From Paucibacter sp. PLA-PC-4 (GTDB taxonomy: Bacteria; Pseudomonadota; Gammaproteobacteria; Burkholderiales; Burkholderiaceae_C), in assembly GCF_026241155.1 (NCBI RefSeq), contig NZ_JAPFGP010000004.1:1-64000 (forward strand): DNA of 64,000 bases, in the 5' to 3' direction. The notes beneath the pieces are model-generated. The model made no database searches. It was given only the letters and a program-made list of their open reading frames with translations, and was not told where the DNA came from. A program made the translations under genes and the position numbers. Shown in pieces: positions 17,074-26,796 of the stretch. Position 1 is the stretch's first letter. Each line of letters begins with the position of its first letter.

Positions 17074-17838
17074 TCACATGGCCTTGAATAGGTGGACATA
17101 GGCGCGGCTGACCGGCAGCTCGCGGGCGTGGTTTTTGATGCGCACGAACAGGCGGCTGGCCTCGTCGCGGCGGGTTCCGGCCAGATGGGCCAGATTGATG
17201 AGGGTGGAGCGGTGGATCTGGCAGAACTGCTCGGGGTCGAGCTGGGGCATCAGCTCGATGATGGCGGTGCGTATCAGGTATTCGGCATTCTGGGTCTGCA
17301 CGACGGTGTACTTCTCGTCGGCATGGAAGAACAGCACTTCGGCCAGATCGATCTGGTGCATCAGCTCACCCTGGCTGGCTCGCACATAACGCAGGCGGGG
17401 CGGGGCGGGCTGCTGTTCTTGCAGCAGGCGCTGGAGCGTCGCGGCCAGTGCGCCGTCAGGCTCGGGCGGCGCGGCCCGCAGGGCGGCCTTGACGCGCTCG
17501 ATCGTCCTGAGCAGACGCTCTGTCTTGACCGGTTTGCAGACATAGTCGAGTGCAGCCTGCTCGAAGGCCTCGACCGCGTACTCGTCATAGGCGGTCACGA
17601 AGACCACCCGAGTCGCCCCCTCGATGCCCTGGGCCACCTCCAGGCCACTCAGGCCGGGCATCTGAATGTCCAGAAAGGCGATGTCGGGTGCCAGCGCGGC
17701 GATCTGTGCGGCAGCTTCGACGCCGTTCTTCACCACCGCGACGATGTCCAGCTCGGGCCAGAGCTGGGTCAGCTGGGTCTTCAGGTACTGGGCCAGATGG
17801 GGTTCGTCATCGGCGATCAGGGCGCGGACTGTGTTCAT
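17074..17838 (-). CDS. LytTR-family response regulator
   Basis: The 254-residue protein has a receiver domain at residues 1-120 (ADDE acidic pair, phosphoacceptor Asp57 in FLDIQMPG, Lys in CKPVK) and a LytTR DNA-binding domain at about 150-250 (FHADEKYTVVQ, FCQIHRSTLIN). This is the AlgR/LytT class, which binds direct repeats in promoters. The ATG at 17838 overlaps the kinase stop by four bases. Confidence 0.93.
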   Translation of the reverse strand: MNTVRALIADDEPHLAQYLKTQLTQLWPELDIVAVVKNGVEAAAQIAALAPDIAFLDIQMPGLSGLEVAQGIEGATRVVFVTAYDEYAVEAFEQAALDYVCKPVKTERLLRTIERVKAALRAAPPEPDGALAATLQRLLQEQQPAPPRLRYVRASQGELMHQIDLAEVLFFHADEKYTVVQTQNAEYLIRTAIIELMPQLDPEQFCQIHRSTLINLAHLAGTRRDEASRLFVRIKNHARELPVSRAYVHLFKAM

Positions 17839-18971
17839 GTCGTCTTGGTGATGAAGGGCAGAGTCAGGATGGCCAGGGTGCCGCCGCCGCCGGCTTCCTG
17901 TAGCTGCAAGCCGGCTGCGTCGCCATGGCGAGCCCGCAGGCGGGCGCGGATATTCTCGAGCGCCAGGCCGTGCCCACCGCGCCGGACGCGCGGTGCTGCG
18001 TTCAAACCGAGCCCGTCATCGGCAATCTCGATACGCAACCGGCCATCGGCGAGGGTGGCGCTGACCCTGACTTGACCGCCATCCAGCTTGGGCTCGAGCC
18101 CGTGATGGATGGCGTTCTCGATCAGCGGCTGCAGCAGCAGCGGCGGCAGCAAGGCCTCGCGGGCGGTCGGCTCAGCGCTGATGGCAAAGCGCAGTCGCTC
18201 GTCCATTCGGGTTTGCATCAGCTGCAGGTAGCTGTCGGCCATCGCCAGCTCGGTCGCGAGCGTCGCATCGGCGCTGCGCAACTGGCCCAGACTGGCGCGC
18301 AGATAGTCGGTGAAGGATTCCAGCATCCGTTTGGCGCGGGGCGCGTCGTGGTCCATCAGGCTGTGCACGGTGGCCAGGGTGTTGAACAGAAAATGCGGTT
18401 CGATCTGCGCCTGTAACAGCTTCAGCTGGGCTTCGGTGGCGCGCAGCTGGCGGGCCTGGGCGCGCAGCCGCCATTGCCAAAACAGACTGGAGATCAGCGA
18501 GATCACCAGGCCGATGACGACGAACTCCAGCACCGTCTGCGGCCGTCGCGCGATGAAGGCCCAACTGTCGAGCTGCAGCATCCAGCCCAGCAGAGTCAGA
18601 CCCAAAGCACCACCGAGCAGCATGCAGACGATGACCCAACCGGCATGCACCAGCACCGACAGCCCGCCACGGTCGGCATTGATGCGGGCCAGCAAAGCCT
18701 CGCTCAGCGTCAGCTCCAGCAGCCGATAGCCGGCCATGATGGTGAAGCTGACGCAGCCGGAGATGATCAGGTTTTCCTGCAGCACATGAAGCCAGGCGCC
18801 GGACTGCATGACCCGGGCATTGAGCAGCAGCGCCAGGCCGGTGACCGCCAGGGCAAAACCCAGCGCCAGCAAGCTGGTGATCAGCAGACGTGCCCACAAC
18901 GCCTCGTGGCGAAGCTTGCTCAGCCGCCATTGTTGACGCCAGGCGGTGGCGAGTTCTTGTTGAATTGTCAT
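17835..18971 (-). CDS. LytS/AlgZ-type sensor histidine kinase
   Basis: The 378-residue protein has four or more membrane helices in residues about 25-190, then a His_kinase domain with QIEPHFLFNTLA (phospho-acceptor His) and an HATPase block ENAIHHGLEP plus GLALENIRARL. This matches the 5TM-less AlgZ/YehU type. Start ATG 18971 (MTIQQEL) is chosen; the longer reading to 19124 lacks membrane or signal features. It is first in a kinase-regulator-SMR operon, divergent from the phosphohexomutase gene. Confidence 0.9.
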   Translation of the reverse strand: MTIQQELATAWRQQWRLSKLRHEALWARLLITSLLALGFALAVTGLALLLNARVMQSGAWLHVLQENLIISGCVSFTIMAGYRLLELTLSEALLARINADRGGLSVLVHAGWVIVCMLLGGALGLTLLGWMLQLDSWAFIARRPQTVLEFVVIGLVISLISSLFWQWRLRAQARQLRATEAQLKLLQAQIEPHFLFNTLATVHSLMDHDAPRAKRMLESFTDYLRASLGQLRSADATLATELAMADSYLQLMQTRMDERLRFAISAEPTAREALLPPLLLQPLIENAIHHGLEPKLDGGQVRVSATLADGRLRIEIADDGLGLNAAPRVRRGGHGLALENIRARLRARHGDAAGLQLQEAGGGGTLAILTLPFITKTT

Positions 18972-19086
18972 GTCGCGAGTGTAGAAAGCGCGGCGCTGCC
19001 GCGGCGGCCCTCTGGCGACGACTGGACAGTGGCGGCGACGAGTCGACGGCAGGCGTCCCTTGTTTGTAATGGCCGCCGCAAAGAAC

Positions 19087-19102
19087 TGGCACGGGGCTTG
19101 CC
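19087..19102 (+). promoter_or_regulatory. Candidate sigma-54 promoter before the phosphohexomutase gene
   Basis: TGGCAC, five bases, then TTGC reproduces the -24/-12 consensus with correct spacing. It lies 62 nt upstream of the ATG at 19164, in the 192-bp divergent region. A TACAAT hexamer at 19103-19108 overlaps its end but has no good -35 partner. Single-site matches occur by chance, so this is tentative. Confidence 0.4.
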
Positions 19103-19163
19103 TACAATCCGCCCGAGCCCGCACAGGGCAAAACGATCACAAGCAACGCAACAAAGGGAACTC

Positions 19164-20561
19164 ATGCAAGTACACGCCTCCATCTTCAAGGCCTATGACA
19201 TCCGCGGTGTGGTCGGTCAGACCTTGAACGAAGAGCTGGCCGAGCACCTGGGCCGTGCCTTCGGCACCGAGGCCAAGGCCGTCGGCGAGAAGGCGGTGGC
19301 CGTCGGCCGTGACGGCCGGCTGTCCGGCCCCGGCTTGGTGGCGGCGCTGATTCGCGGCCTGCAGTCGACTGGCCTGGACGTGGTGGACCTCGGCGCGGTC
19401 ACGACCCCGATGCTCTACTACGTGGCTGCCACCCGCGCCAAGCATGGTTGCAAGTCCGGCATCATGGTGACCGGCAGTCACAACCCAAAGGACTACAACG
19501 GCTTCAAGATGGTGCTAGCCGGCGCAGCTGTCTATGGCGAGCAGATCCAGGGCCTGCGTCGCCGCATCGAGGCTGAGGACTACGCCAGCGGCACCGGTCG
19601 CGCGGGCAAGATGGACATCGTGGCTGAGTACGCTCACCGCATCGCCAATGATTGCAAGCTCAAGCGTCCGATGAAGATCGTCGTCGACAGCGGCAACGGC
19701 ATCCCCGGCGCCAGCGCCCCGGCCATCCTGCGCGCGCTGGGCTGCGAGGTGATCGACATCTACTCCAAGGTTGATGGCGACTTTCCCAATCACCACCCCG
19801 ATCCCTCGCGCCCCGAGAACCTGGAAGACCTCAAGCGCATCGTCCATGCGTGCGACGCCGAGCTGGGCCTGGCCTTCGACGGCGACGGCGACCGCCTTGG
19901 CGTGGTCACCAAGGACGGCGAGATGATCATGCCGGACCGCCAGATCATGCTGTTCGCGGCCGACATCTTGACACGCAAGCCCGGCGCCGAGATTATCTTT
20001 GACGTCAAGTGCACCCAGCGCCTGGCTCCGTGGATCCGCGAACATGGAGGCCGTCCGCTGATGTGGATGACCGGCCATTCGCTGGCCAAGGCCAAGCTGA
20101 AGGAAACCGGCGCGCCGCTGGCCGGCGAGCTCAGCGGCCACATCTTTTTCGCCGAGCGTTGGTACGGCTTCGATGATGCGATGTACACCGCCGGCCGCCT
20201 GTTGGAGATTCTGTCGCGCTCGCCCGATACAAGCGCGGTGCTCAAAGCTCTGCCCAACAGCTTCAACACCCCCGAGATCAATGTGCCTTGCGCCGAGGGC
20301 GAGCACCATGAGGTGGTCACCAAGCTCAAGGCCCTGGCCACGCTGGCCGACTTCCCGGGCGCCAGGGAACTGGTCACGATCGACGGGTTGCGCGTGGAGT
20401 ACGAGGACGGCTTCGGCCTGATCCGCCCGTCCAACACCACGCCGGTGCTGGTGTTGCGCTTCGAGGGCCACACGCCCGAGGCGCTGGAGCGCATTCAGCA
20501 CGATGTGTTGGCCCAGCTCAAGCGCATCAAGCCCGACGCGGTGTTCGCGGCCGGCCATTGA
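19164..20561 (+). CDS. Phosphomannomutase/phosphoglucomutase
   Basis: The 465-residue enzyme (AlgC/ManB class; P. aeruginosa AlgC is 463) interconverts hexose 6- and 1-phosphates for LPS, exopolysaccharide and nucleotide sugars. The phosphoserine loop MVTGSHNPKDYNG places Ser at 105, the metal loop is DGDGDR, and the sugar-binding GELSGH and C-terminal RPSNTTP are all present. The ATG at 19164 has an AAAGGGA box. The frame is open far upstream into the kinase region, but that extension is antisense to the kinase and has no support. It overlaps waaA by TTGA. Confidence 0.94.
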   Translation: MQVHASIFKAYDIRGVVGQTLNEELAEHLGRAFGTEAKAVGEKAVAVGRDGRLSGPGLVAALIRGLQSTGLDVVDLGAVTTPMLYYVAATRAKHGCKSGIMVTGSHNPKDYNGFKMVLAGAAVYGEQIQGLRRRIEAEDYASGTGRAGKMDIVAEYAHRIANDCKLKRPMKIVVDSGNGIPGASAPAILRALGCEVIDIYSKVDGDFPNHHPDPSRPENLEDLKRIVHACDAELGLAFDGDGDRLGVVTKDGEMIMPDRQIMLFAADILTRKPGAEIIFDVKCTQRLAPWIREHGGRPLMWMTGHSLAKAKLKETGAPLAGELSGHIFFAERWYGFDDAMYTAGRLLEILSRSPDTSAVLKALPNSFNTPEINVPCAEGEHHEVVTKLKALATLADFPGARELVTIDGLRVEYEDGFGLIRPSNTTPVLVLRFEGHTPEALERIQHDVLAQLKRIKPDAVFAAGH

Positions 20562-21859
20562 TCGCTCGGGAACGTCCACGCGAGACCCTGGCGCGCTGGG
20601 TCTATGCGACCCTGCTGCGCCTGCTGACGCCGCTGTACCTGCTGCGCCTGTGGCGGCGCGGTGGCGCCGAGCCGGCCTATCGGCAACGTCTGGTCGAGCG
20701 GTTGGGTTTCTTCGAGGAGCAGCGCGGCGAGGCCGGGCGTTTGTGGATCCATGCGGTGTCCCTGGGCGAGACGCTGGCCGCCGCGGCGCTGCTGGCTGCC
20801 TTACGTGAGCAACGCCCTGGCCTGCGGCTGTTGCTGACCCACAGCACGGCCACCGGTCTGGCGGCCGGTGCCAAGCTGTTGCAAGCCGGCGATGCCCAGA
20901 GCTGGCTGCCCTATGACACACCGGGCGCGGTAAGTCGCTTTTTGCGCCATTGGCGGCCTGCAGCGGGCGTGCTGATGGAGACTGAGATCTGGCCGGTGCT
21001 GGTGCACGAGGCCACTCGCATCGGGCTTCCGATGGTGCTGGCCAATGCCCGGCTCTCGGCCAAGAGCGAGCGCAGCGGGCGGCGCCTGGCCTGGTTGCTG
21101 CACCCAGCGGCGCGGCGTCTGGCCTTGGTGCTGGCCCAGACGGAGGCCGATGCGCAGCGCCTGCGCGCCAGCGGCGCGCAGCGCATCGAGGTCTGCGGAA
21201 ATCTGAAGTTCGATCTGCAGCCCGATGCCGCGCTGCTGCAGCGCGGCCGCGACTGGCGCGCCGCGCTGGGCCGGCCGGTGCTGCTGCTGGCCGTCAGCCG
21301 CGAGGGCGAGGAAGCGCTGCTGCTGCAAGCCTGGCGCGCGGTGCGCGGCGCTGACCGGCCCCTGCTGCTGATCGTGCCGCGCCATCCGCAGCGTTTTGAC
21401 GAGGTGGCCGCGCTAATCACCGGACAAAACCTGACCCTTGTGCGGCGCAGCACCTGGCAAGACCTACCCCCGCAAGATGCCCTTCAGGCCGATGCCTGGC
21501 TTGGCGACACCATGCGCGAGATGGCGCTTTATTACGGCCTTGCCGATGTGGCCCTGCTGGGCGGCAGTTTCGCGCCACTGGGTGGCCAGAACCTGATCGA
21601 GGCGGCTGCCTGCGGCTGCCCGCTCATGATGGGCCCCAGCACCTTCAACTTCGCTGAGGCGGCCGAGCTGGCCGAGGCGGCCGGCGCGGCGCGTCGTGTG
21701 GCCGACATGCCGCAGGCCTTGGTGCAGGCCCTGCATCTGGCCCTGCTGCCGGCGCGCCGCGCCGAAGCCAGCGCCCAGGCGCAGGCCTTCGCCGCCCAGC
21801 ACGGCGGGGCGGCAACCCGAATGGCGGCAGAGGTACTCGCATTGACGCGGGCGGGTTGA
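20558..21859 (+). CDS. waaA: 3-deoxy-D-manno-octulosonic acid (Kdo) transferase
   Basis: The 433-residue GT30 enzyme transfers Kdo from CMP-Kdo to lipid A precursor at the inner membrane. It has an N-terminal membrane anchor region (YATLLRLLTPLYLLRLW), the GE motif in HAVSLGET, and ETEIWP, GNLKFD and GGSFAPLGGQN blocks. No in-frame ATG precedes the conserved N-terminus, so the TTG at 20558, overlapping the previous stop, is the likely start. It is coupled to the mutase gene. Confidence 0.94.
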   Translation: MIARERPRETLARWVYATLLRLLTPLYLLRLWRRGGAEPAYRQRLVERLGFFEEQRGEAGRLWIHAVSLGETLAAAALLAALREQRPGLRLLLTHSTATGLAAGAKLLQAGDAQSWLPYDTPGAVSRFLRHWRPAAGVLMETEIWPVLVHEATRIGLPMVLANARLSAKSERSGRRLAWLLHPAARRLALVLAQTEADAQRLRASGAQRIEVCGNLKFDLQPDAALLQRGRDWRAALGRPVLLLAVSREGEEALLLQAWRAVRGADRPLLLIVPRHPQRFDEVAALITGQNLTLVRRSTWQDLPPQDALQADAWLGDTMREMALYYGLADVALLGGSFAPLGGQNLIEAAACGCPLMMGPSTFNFAEAAELAEAAGAARRVADMPQALVQALHLALLPARRAEASAQAQAFAAQHGGAATRMAAEVLALTRAG

Positions 21860-21873
21860 TCACAAGCCCGGCC

Positions 21874-22668
21874 ATGAAACATCTGCCGAGCAAGCAAGAT
21901 TTGACGATCGCCGACCAGCGCCTGTGCTACACGCTGACGGGTGAGGGCGCGGGGCCGGTCATCGTGCTGATCAACGGCTCGGGCGGTCCGCTGGAGGCCT
22001 GGTACAAGCTTTATCCGCGCATCGCTCAACTGGGCAGCCGGGTGTTGGCCTATGACCGCCCCGGTGTCGGCGGCAGCGCCAAACCGACTTCCCCGCAGAC
22101 CGCTGCGGCCGCGGTGGCTCTGCTGCGCGGCCTGCTCGGCGCGCTGGCGCTGCCCGGCCCTTATCTGCTGTTGGGCCATTCCTTTGGCGGCCTTCATGCG
22201 AATCTGTTTGCGCGCCTGCACCCCGAGGAGGTGTCCGGTGTCGTGCTGCTGGAAGCCACCGCACCGTCCGATGTCGGTTCAATGCGCCAGTATCAGTCGG
22301 CAGCGCAGCGGACCGTCAATCGGCTGCTGAATCTGTTCTCGCGTCCGGACCCGAATGACGAAGTCAGCCATGAGCAGCAGACCGTCGCCCAGATTGCCGC
22401 CGCGCCGCCGTTCCCTGCCGTGCCGCTGCGGGTGATCACCGGCACCAAGACCATGCCCGGCTGGATGACCTCGGCCGCCGCGATGGAACAGCGCCGACGC
22501 AACCAGCAAGGCCTGTTGGCGCTGTCACCGCAAGGGGCCCAGTTACTCGCCAAGCGCAGCGGGCATTTCCCGCAGATGTCGGAGCCATCGTTGGTGATCG
22601 AGGCCGTAACGCAGGTTCTGTCGATAGGCGTCCCATCGATTCAGGGAGTTCAGTATGCAATCCGATGA
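21874..22668 (+). CDS. Alpha/beta-hydrolase
   Basis: The 264-residue protein has the oxyanion NGSGGP near the N-terminus, a nucleophile elbow GHSFGG (Ser), and a late His in SGHFPQ. Substrate is unknown; the closest general class is haloperoxidase/lipase-like hydrolases. ATG 21874 is chosen over TTG 21856, which would give only a six-residue extension. It overlaps the cupin gene by 14 bp. Confidence 0.85.
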   Translation: MKHLPSKQDLTIADQRLCYTLTGEGAGPVIVLINGSGGPLEAWYKLYPRIAQLGSRVLAYDRPGVGGSAKPTSPQTAAAAVALLRGLLGALALPGPYLLLGHSFGGLHANLFARLHPEEVSGVVLLEATAPSDVGSMRQYQSAAQRTVNRLLNLFSRPDPNDEVSHEQQTVAQIAAAPPFPAVPLRVITGTKTMPGWMTSAAAMEQRRRNQQGLLALSPQGAQLLAKRSGHFPQMSEPSLVIEAVTQVLSIGVPSIQGVQYAIR

Positions 22669-23155
22669 GCCGTCGGCATCCGATGCCGCAAGCCAGGTCG
22701 CCGTTGTCGCGCTCGATGTGCCGCTGCACAGCAAACAGACTCACTATCCCGAACCCTTTGCCGGCTGGGTCAGCGGCCGTGAGAAGCGCCGTCTGGGCGA
22801 TGCGTTCGGCTTGAGTAATTTCGGCGTCAATCTGACGCGGCTGAGACCCGGTGCTGTTTCATCGGCCCGCCATAGCCATACGCGCCAGGATGAGTTTGTC
22901 TACATCCTGCAGGGTCGACCCACCTTATGGACCGATGCGGGCGCTACGGCGCTAGCGCCGGGCATGTGCGCTGGCTTCCGAGCGGGCAATGGCGACGCTC
23001 ACCAGCTACGCAATGGCACGGCCGAGGATGTCTGGTATCTGGAAGTCGGTGACCGCAGCCCGGGCGACCAGGCCAGCTATCCCGATGACGATCTCGCCGT
23101 GACTGTCTCGGACCAAGGTAATCTATTCACTCACAAGGACGGTCGCCCTTACTGA
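22655..23155 (+). CDS. Cupin-domain protein
   Basis: The 166-residue single cupin has motif 1 with metal ligands (RHSHTRQDEFVYILQG) and motif 2 (AGFRAGNGDAHQLRN). Such proteins may be small isomerases, dioxygenases or sugar/metabolite binders. A GGAG box precedes the ATG at 22655, which lies inside the hydrolase 3' end. A joint role with the hydrolase is suggested by coupling only. Confidence 0.85.
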   Translation: MQSDEPSASDAASQVAVVALDVPLHSKQTHYPEPFAGWVSGREKRRLGDAFGLSNFGVNLTRLRPGAVSSARHSHTRQDEFVYILQGRPTLWTDAGATALAPGMCAGFRAGNGDAHQLRNGTAEDVWYLEVGDRSPGDQASYPDDDLAVTVSDQGNLFTHKDGRPY

Positions 23156-23211
23156 AGAACAGGCCCCCGTAGAATCGACGCCTCCCGCATCGAGATCTAG
23201 GCACGCAATCC

Positions 23212-24309
23212 ATGTCAGGCAGCACCTTCGGCGAGTTGTTCCGCGTCACCAATTTCGGCGAAAGCCATGGGCCCGCGATTGGTTGCGTGATCGATGGCTG
23301 CCCGCCCGGAATGCCCCTGAGCGAGGCCGACATCCAACCTGAGCTGGACCGCCGCCGACCCGGCACCAGCCGCCATGTGACTCAACGTAACGAGCCCGAC
23401 GCGGTCGAGATCCTGTCAGGCGTTTACGAGGGGCAGACCACTGGCACACCGATCTGCCTGCTGATTCGCAACACCGATCAGCGCAGCAAGGACTACGGCA
23501 ATATCCTCGACACCTTCCGCCCCGGCCATGCCGACTACAGCTACTGGCGCAAGTACGGGCTGCGTGACCCACGCGGCGGCGGCCGTGCCTCAGCGCGACT
23601 GACCGCACCGATGGTCGGTGCCGGTGCGGTGGCGCGCAAATGGCTGAAGGAAAAGTTCGGCACCGAGTTCCGCGGCTGCATGACGCAGCTGGGCGAACTG
23701 GAGATCCCGTTCGAGGGTTGGGAGCATGTGGGCAACAACCCCTTCTTCGCGGCCAATAGCAGCAAGATTTCCGAGCTCGAGGCCTATATGGACGCGCTGC
23801 GCCGCGACGGCGACTCGGTCGGCGCGCGTATCCGCGTCGAGGCCACCGGCGTGCCGGTGGGCCTGGGCGAGCCGCTATTTGACAAGCTCGATGCAGAGAT
23901 CGCCTACGCACTCATGGGCATCAATGCAGTGCGCGGCGTCGAGATCGGCGATGGCTTCGCGGTGGTGGGCCAGCGTGGCAGCCACCACGGCGATGAGTTG
24001 AGCCCGGCCGGCTTTGCCAGCAATCACAGCGGCGGCATGGTGGGCGGCATATCGACCGGCCAGGACATATGGGCCTCGATCGCGATCAAGCCGACCAGCT
24101 CGATCCGCACACCCAAGGCCTCGATCGACCGGGCCGGCAAGCCGACCCAGGTTGAGACCTTCGGCCGCCACGATCCCTGTGTGGGCATACGCGCGACGCC
24201 GATCGCCGAGGCCATGTTGGCCCTGGTATTGATGGATCATGCACTGCGTCACCGCGCTCAGTGCGGCGATGTGACGCTGCCGGTCCCGCCCATTCCCGCC
24301 AGCCGCTGA
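23212..24309 (+). CDS. aroC: Chorismate synthase
   Basis: Converts 5-enolpyruvylshikimate 3-phosphate to chorismate using reduced FMN, the last shared step to aromatic amino acids. The 365-residue protein begins [17 protein letters not shown] and carries [16 protein letters not shown] and the C-terminal [10 protein letters not shown]; the signature His residues are present. Start ATG 23212 is the family start. An MFS transporter follows after 2 bp. Confidence 0.97.
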   Translation: MSGSTFGELFRVTNFGESHGPAIGCVIDGCPPGMPLSEADIQPELDRRRPGTSRHVTQRNEPDAVEILSGVYEGQTTGTPICLLIRNTDQRSKDYGNILDTFRPGHADYSYWRKYGLRDPRGGGRASARLTAPMVGAGAVARKWLKEKFGTEFRGCMTQLGELEIPFEGWEHVGNNPFFAANSSKISELEAYMDALRRDGDSVGARIRVEATGVPVGLGEPLFDKLDAEIAYALMGINAVRGVEIGDGFAVVGQRGSHHGDELSPAGFASNHSGGMVGGISTGQDIWASIAIKPTSSIRTPKASIDRAGKPTQVETFGRHDPCVGIRATPIAEAMLALVLMDHALRHRAQCGDVTLPVPPIPASR

Positions 24310-24311
24310 GC

Positions 24312-25520
24312 ATGGCCGAGGCAGCGGCCTCGCGCCGCACCCTGGCGGCCAGCGCGGCGCTGTCCTGCGCCTATTTCGCGGCCATCGGCGGCTTCAATCC
24401 CTATGCGCCGCTCTGGTACAAGGAGCTGGGGCTGTCGGTGTTTGCGATTGGCCTGCTGGTCTCGCTGCAAAGTTGGACGCGCCTGTTCGCACCCTATCTG
24501 TGGGGTGCGCTGGCCGACCGTACCGGCCAGCGGGTGGCCATCATCCGCTGGGCCGCGCTGGCAAGTTTTGTGGCCGCAATCGGCTTTGTGCTGCCGCCGC
24601 ATTTCGCGCTGCTGGCGGCATCGGTCTTTCTGATGTTCAGCTTCAATGCAGCCATCGTCCCGCTGACAGAGACCGTGGTCGCGGCCCAGCTGATGCGCGC
24701 CGACGGGGCGATGGATGTGCGCCGCTACGGCCGGGTGCGGGTCTGGGGCTCGGTGGGTTTTCTGGCCAGCGTGGTGCTGGCGGGCTGGTGGTACCAGCAG
24801 ATCGGCCTGCGCGCATTCGCGGCCACCACGCTGGTGCTGCTGGGCTTGATCGTGCTGACGGCCTGGCGGCTGCCGCAGCAGCCCGCGGCCGTACATGCGC
24901 AGGAGGTCGGTGAGCCCATTGGCACTGTGTTGCGTCGCCCGGCGGTGCGTTGGTTCTTTGCCGGCGTGTTCCTGACCGTGCTGGCCCATGCCGCGCTCTA
25001 TGCCTTCTTCAGCCTCTATCTGGACGCGCTGGGCTACGGCAAGCAATGGGTGGGACTGCTGTGGGCGGCCTCGGTGCTGGCCGAGATTGCCTGGTTCGGC
25101 TTCCAGGGGCGGCTGCTGGACCGCGCGGCGCCGCACCGCTGGCTGCTGGCGGCGGCGCTGCTAAGCGCGCTGCGCTTTGCGCTGACGGCCGGTTTCGGTG
25201 CCAGCCTGTGGGTGCTGGTGCTGGCGCAATGCCTGCATGCGATCACTTTTGCGGCCCAGCACACGGTCTGCATCAGCCTGATCACGCGCTACTTTCCGGG
25301 CCGGCTGCGCGGCCGCGGCCAGGCCCTGTATTCGGTGCTGGGCTATGGCTTCTCGGGCGTTATCGGCGGCCTGGGCGGGGCTTGGCTGGCGGCGCGCTGG
25401 GGCTATGCGGCGGTGTTCTGGGCCGCCAGCGTCGCCGCACTCGGTGGCGCCTGGTGCTGCTGGCTCAGCCACCGGTACGAGCAACTGGACCTGTCTGTGT
25501 CCAACGCAAGTCGTGCATAA
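24312..25520 (+). CDS. MFS transporter, MFS_1-like (HcaT) type
   Basis: The 402-residue protein has twelve predicted helices and a loop 2-3 motif GALADRTGQR. The N-terminal GGFNPYAPLWYKELG resembles the phenylpropionate-permease subfamily (HcaT). Substrate not readable. The ATG at 24312 follows the aroC stop by 2 bp, suggesting co-transcription; an upstream extension lies inside aroC. Confidence 0.88.
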   Translation: MAEAAASRRTLAASAALSCAYFAAIGGFNPYAPLWYKELGLSVFAIGLLVSLQSWTRLFAPYLWGALADRTGQRVAIIRWAALASFVAAIGFVLPPHFALLAASVFLMFSFNAAIVPLTETVVAAQLMRADGAMDVRRYGRVRVWGSVGFLASVVLAGWWYQQIGLRAFAATTLVLLGLIVLTAWRLPQQPAAVHAQEVGEPIGTVLRRPAVRWFFAGVFLTVLAHAALYAFFSLYLDALGYGKQWVGLLWAASVLAEIAWFGFQGRLLDRAAPHRWLLAAALLSALRFALTAGFGASLWVLVLAQCLHAITFAAQHTVCISLITRYFPGRLRGRGQALYSVLGYGFSGVIGGLGGAWLAARWGYAAVFWAASVAALGGAWCCWLSHRYEQLDLSVSNASRA

Positions 25521-25612
25521 CAATCTGCAGTTCGTCGCAGCGCCTCTTTAAGTTCAGAATCATCTCCCTACACTGCGGCCACTTTCGGCTAGAGACAGAA
25601 GTGGGGTAGACC

Positions 25613-26770
25613 ATGCGCAAGCAATGGCTTTTTGGGGGATTGGCGGCCGCGATACTGGCTGGCGGCGCAGGCGTGGCGGTCTGGGCATCCAAAGGGGATG
25701 ACAAGAAGGGCGAGGATAAGAACGCTCCGGTGGCGCTGGAGTTCGTGCCCTCCGAGGTGGTCAAACCCAGCCTCGCGGCCATGCCCGGGCTGATCGAGTT
25801 TTCGGGTCCGCTGGTGGCGCCGGGCACCGTAATCGTGCGCAGCAAGGCCAGCGGCACCTTGCTGAGCCTGTCGGTGGGTGAGGGCAGCCGTGTCCGCGCC
25901 GGCCAGGTGCTGGGCCAGGTGGATCTGGAAGAACAAAGGCTGCGCGTGGCCGAGCGCAGCGCCACGGTGGAATCGGCGCGCGCCCAGCAGGCTCAGGCTG
26001 AGCGGCAGCACCTGGCCAACGAGGGACTGGCGGCGCAGAACTTCATCGCCCCGACCGCGCTGGAAACCTCGCGCGCCGCACTCGAAGCCGCGCGCGCTCA
26101 GACCTTGGCCGCCAAGGCCCAGCTCGACACCAGCCAGGTGCTGCTGCGCCAGGCGGCGCTGATCGCGCCGATCAACGGCCTGGTGTCCAAGCGGCATGCG
26201 CTGCCAGGCGAGAAGCTCGCGGAAGAACAGCAGATTCTGTCGATCGTCGATCTGAGCAAGCTGGAACTGGCTGGCCTGGTCGGCACGCACGAGGTCAGCC
26301 GGCTCAAGCATGGCATGACAGTGCAGGTGCGGGTCGAGGGCGTGGACGAGACCGTCGAGGCCCAGATCACGCGTATCGCGCCGGCCGCCGAGCCGGGCAC
26401 ACGTTCCATCATCGTGACGCTGGAACTGGCCAATCCTAAGGAGCTGTTCCGCGCCGGGCAGTATGCGGTAGCGCGGGTCGAGCTGCCCGACGAGACCCGG
26501 CGCCTGACGGTGCCGCAGGGTGCGATCAGCAGCAACTCCGGGCAGGAGCAGGTCTGGATGATCGAGCAGGGTGCGCTGGTGCGGCGCATCGTGACGACCG
26601 GCCGCAAGGACGCACGCGAAGGCCGGGTTGAAATCCTGCAAGGCCTGGCGCCCGAGGCCCAGGTGCTGGCGGCGCGTTTTGACAATCTGCGCGAGGGGGC
26701 CAAGGCCAGCATCGTCGCGAGCAAGGCCAACAAGGTCGCCAGCGCCGCCAGCGGCACAGCCGCTCAATAA
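25613..26770 (+). CDS. RND efflux periplasmic adaptor subunit
   Basis: The 385-residue membrane fusion protein has an N-terminal hydrophobic anchor (WLFGGLAAAILAGGAGVAVW), split lipoyl halves (ASGTLLSLSVGEGSRVRAGQVL and IAPINGLVSKRHALPGE) around an Ala/Gln/Glu-rich helical hairpin, then beta-barrel and membrane-proximal domains. It bridges an inner-membrane RND pump to an outer-membrane channel. No lipobox Cys is seen. The pump gene follows after 26 bp; no outer-membrane factor gene is adjacent. Confidence 0.93.
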   Translation: MRKQWLFGGLAAAILAGGAGVAVWASKGDDKKGEDKNAPVALEFVPSEVVKPSLAAMPGLIEFSGPLVAPGTVIVRSKASGTLLSLSVGEGSRVRAGQVLGQVDLEEQRLRVAERSATVESARAQQAQAERQHLANEGLAAQNFIAPTALETSRAALEAARAQTLAAKAQLDTSQVLLRQAALIAPINGLVSKRHALPGEKLAEEQQILSIVDLSKLELAGLVGTHEVSRLKHGMTVQVRVEGVDETVEAQITRIAPAAEPGTRSIIVTLELANPKELFRAGQYAVARVELPDETRRLTVPQGAISSNSGQEQVWMIEQGALVRRIVTTGRKDAREGRVEILQGLAPEAQVLAARFDNLREGAKASIVASKANKVASAASGTAAQ

Positions 26771-26796
26771 AACACAAAAAGAAAGAGGAGTCGGCC

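Noticed and set aside
18474-19163. Long N-terminal extension of the phosphohexomutase
   Set aside because: It is antisense to the sensor kinase. The ATG at 19164 has a ribosome-binding site and gives the family length.
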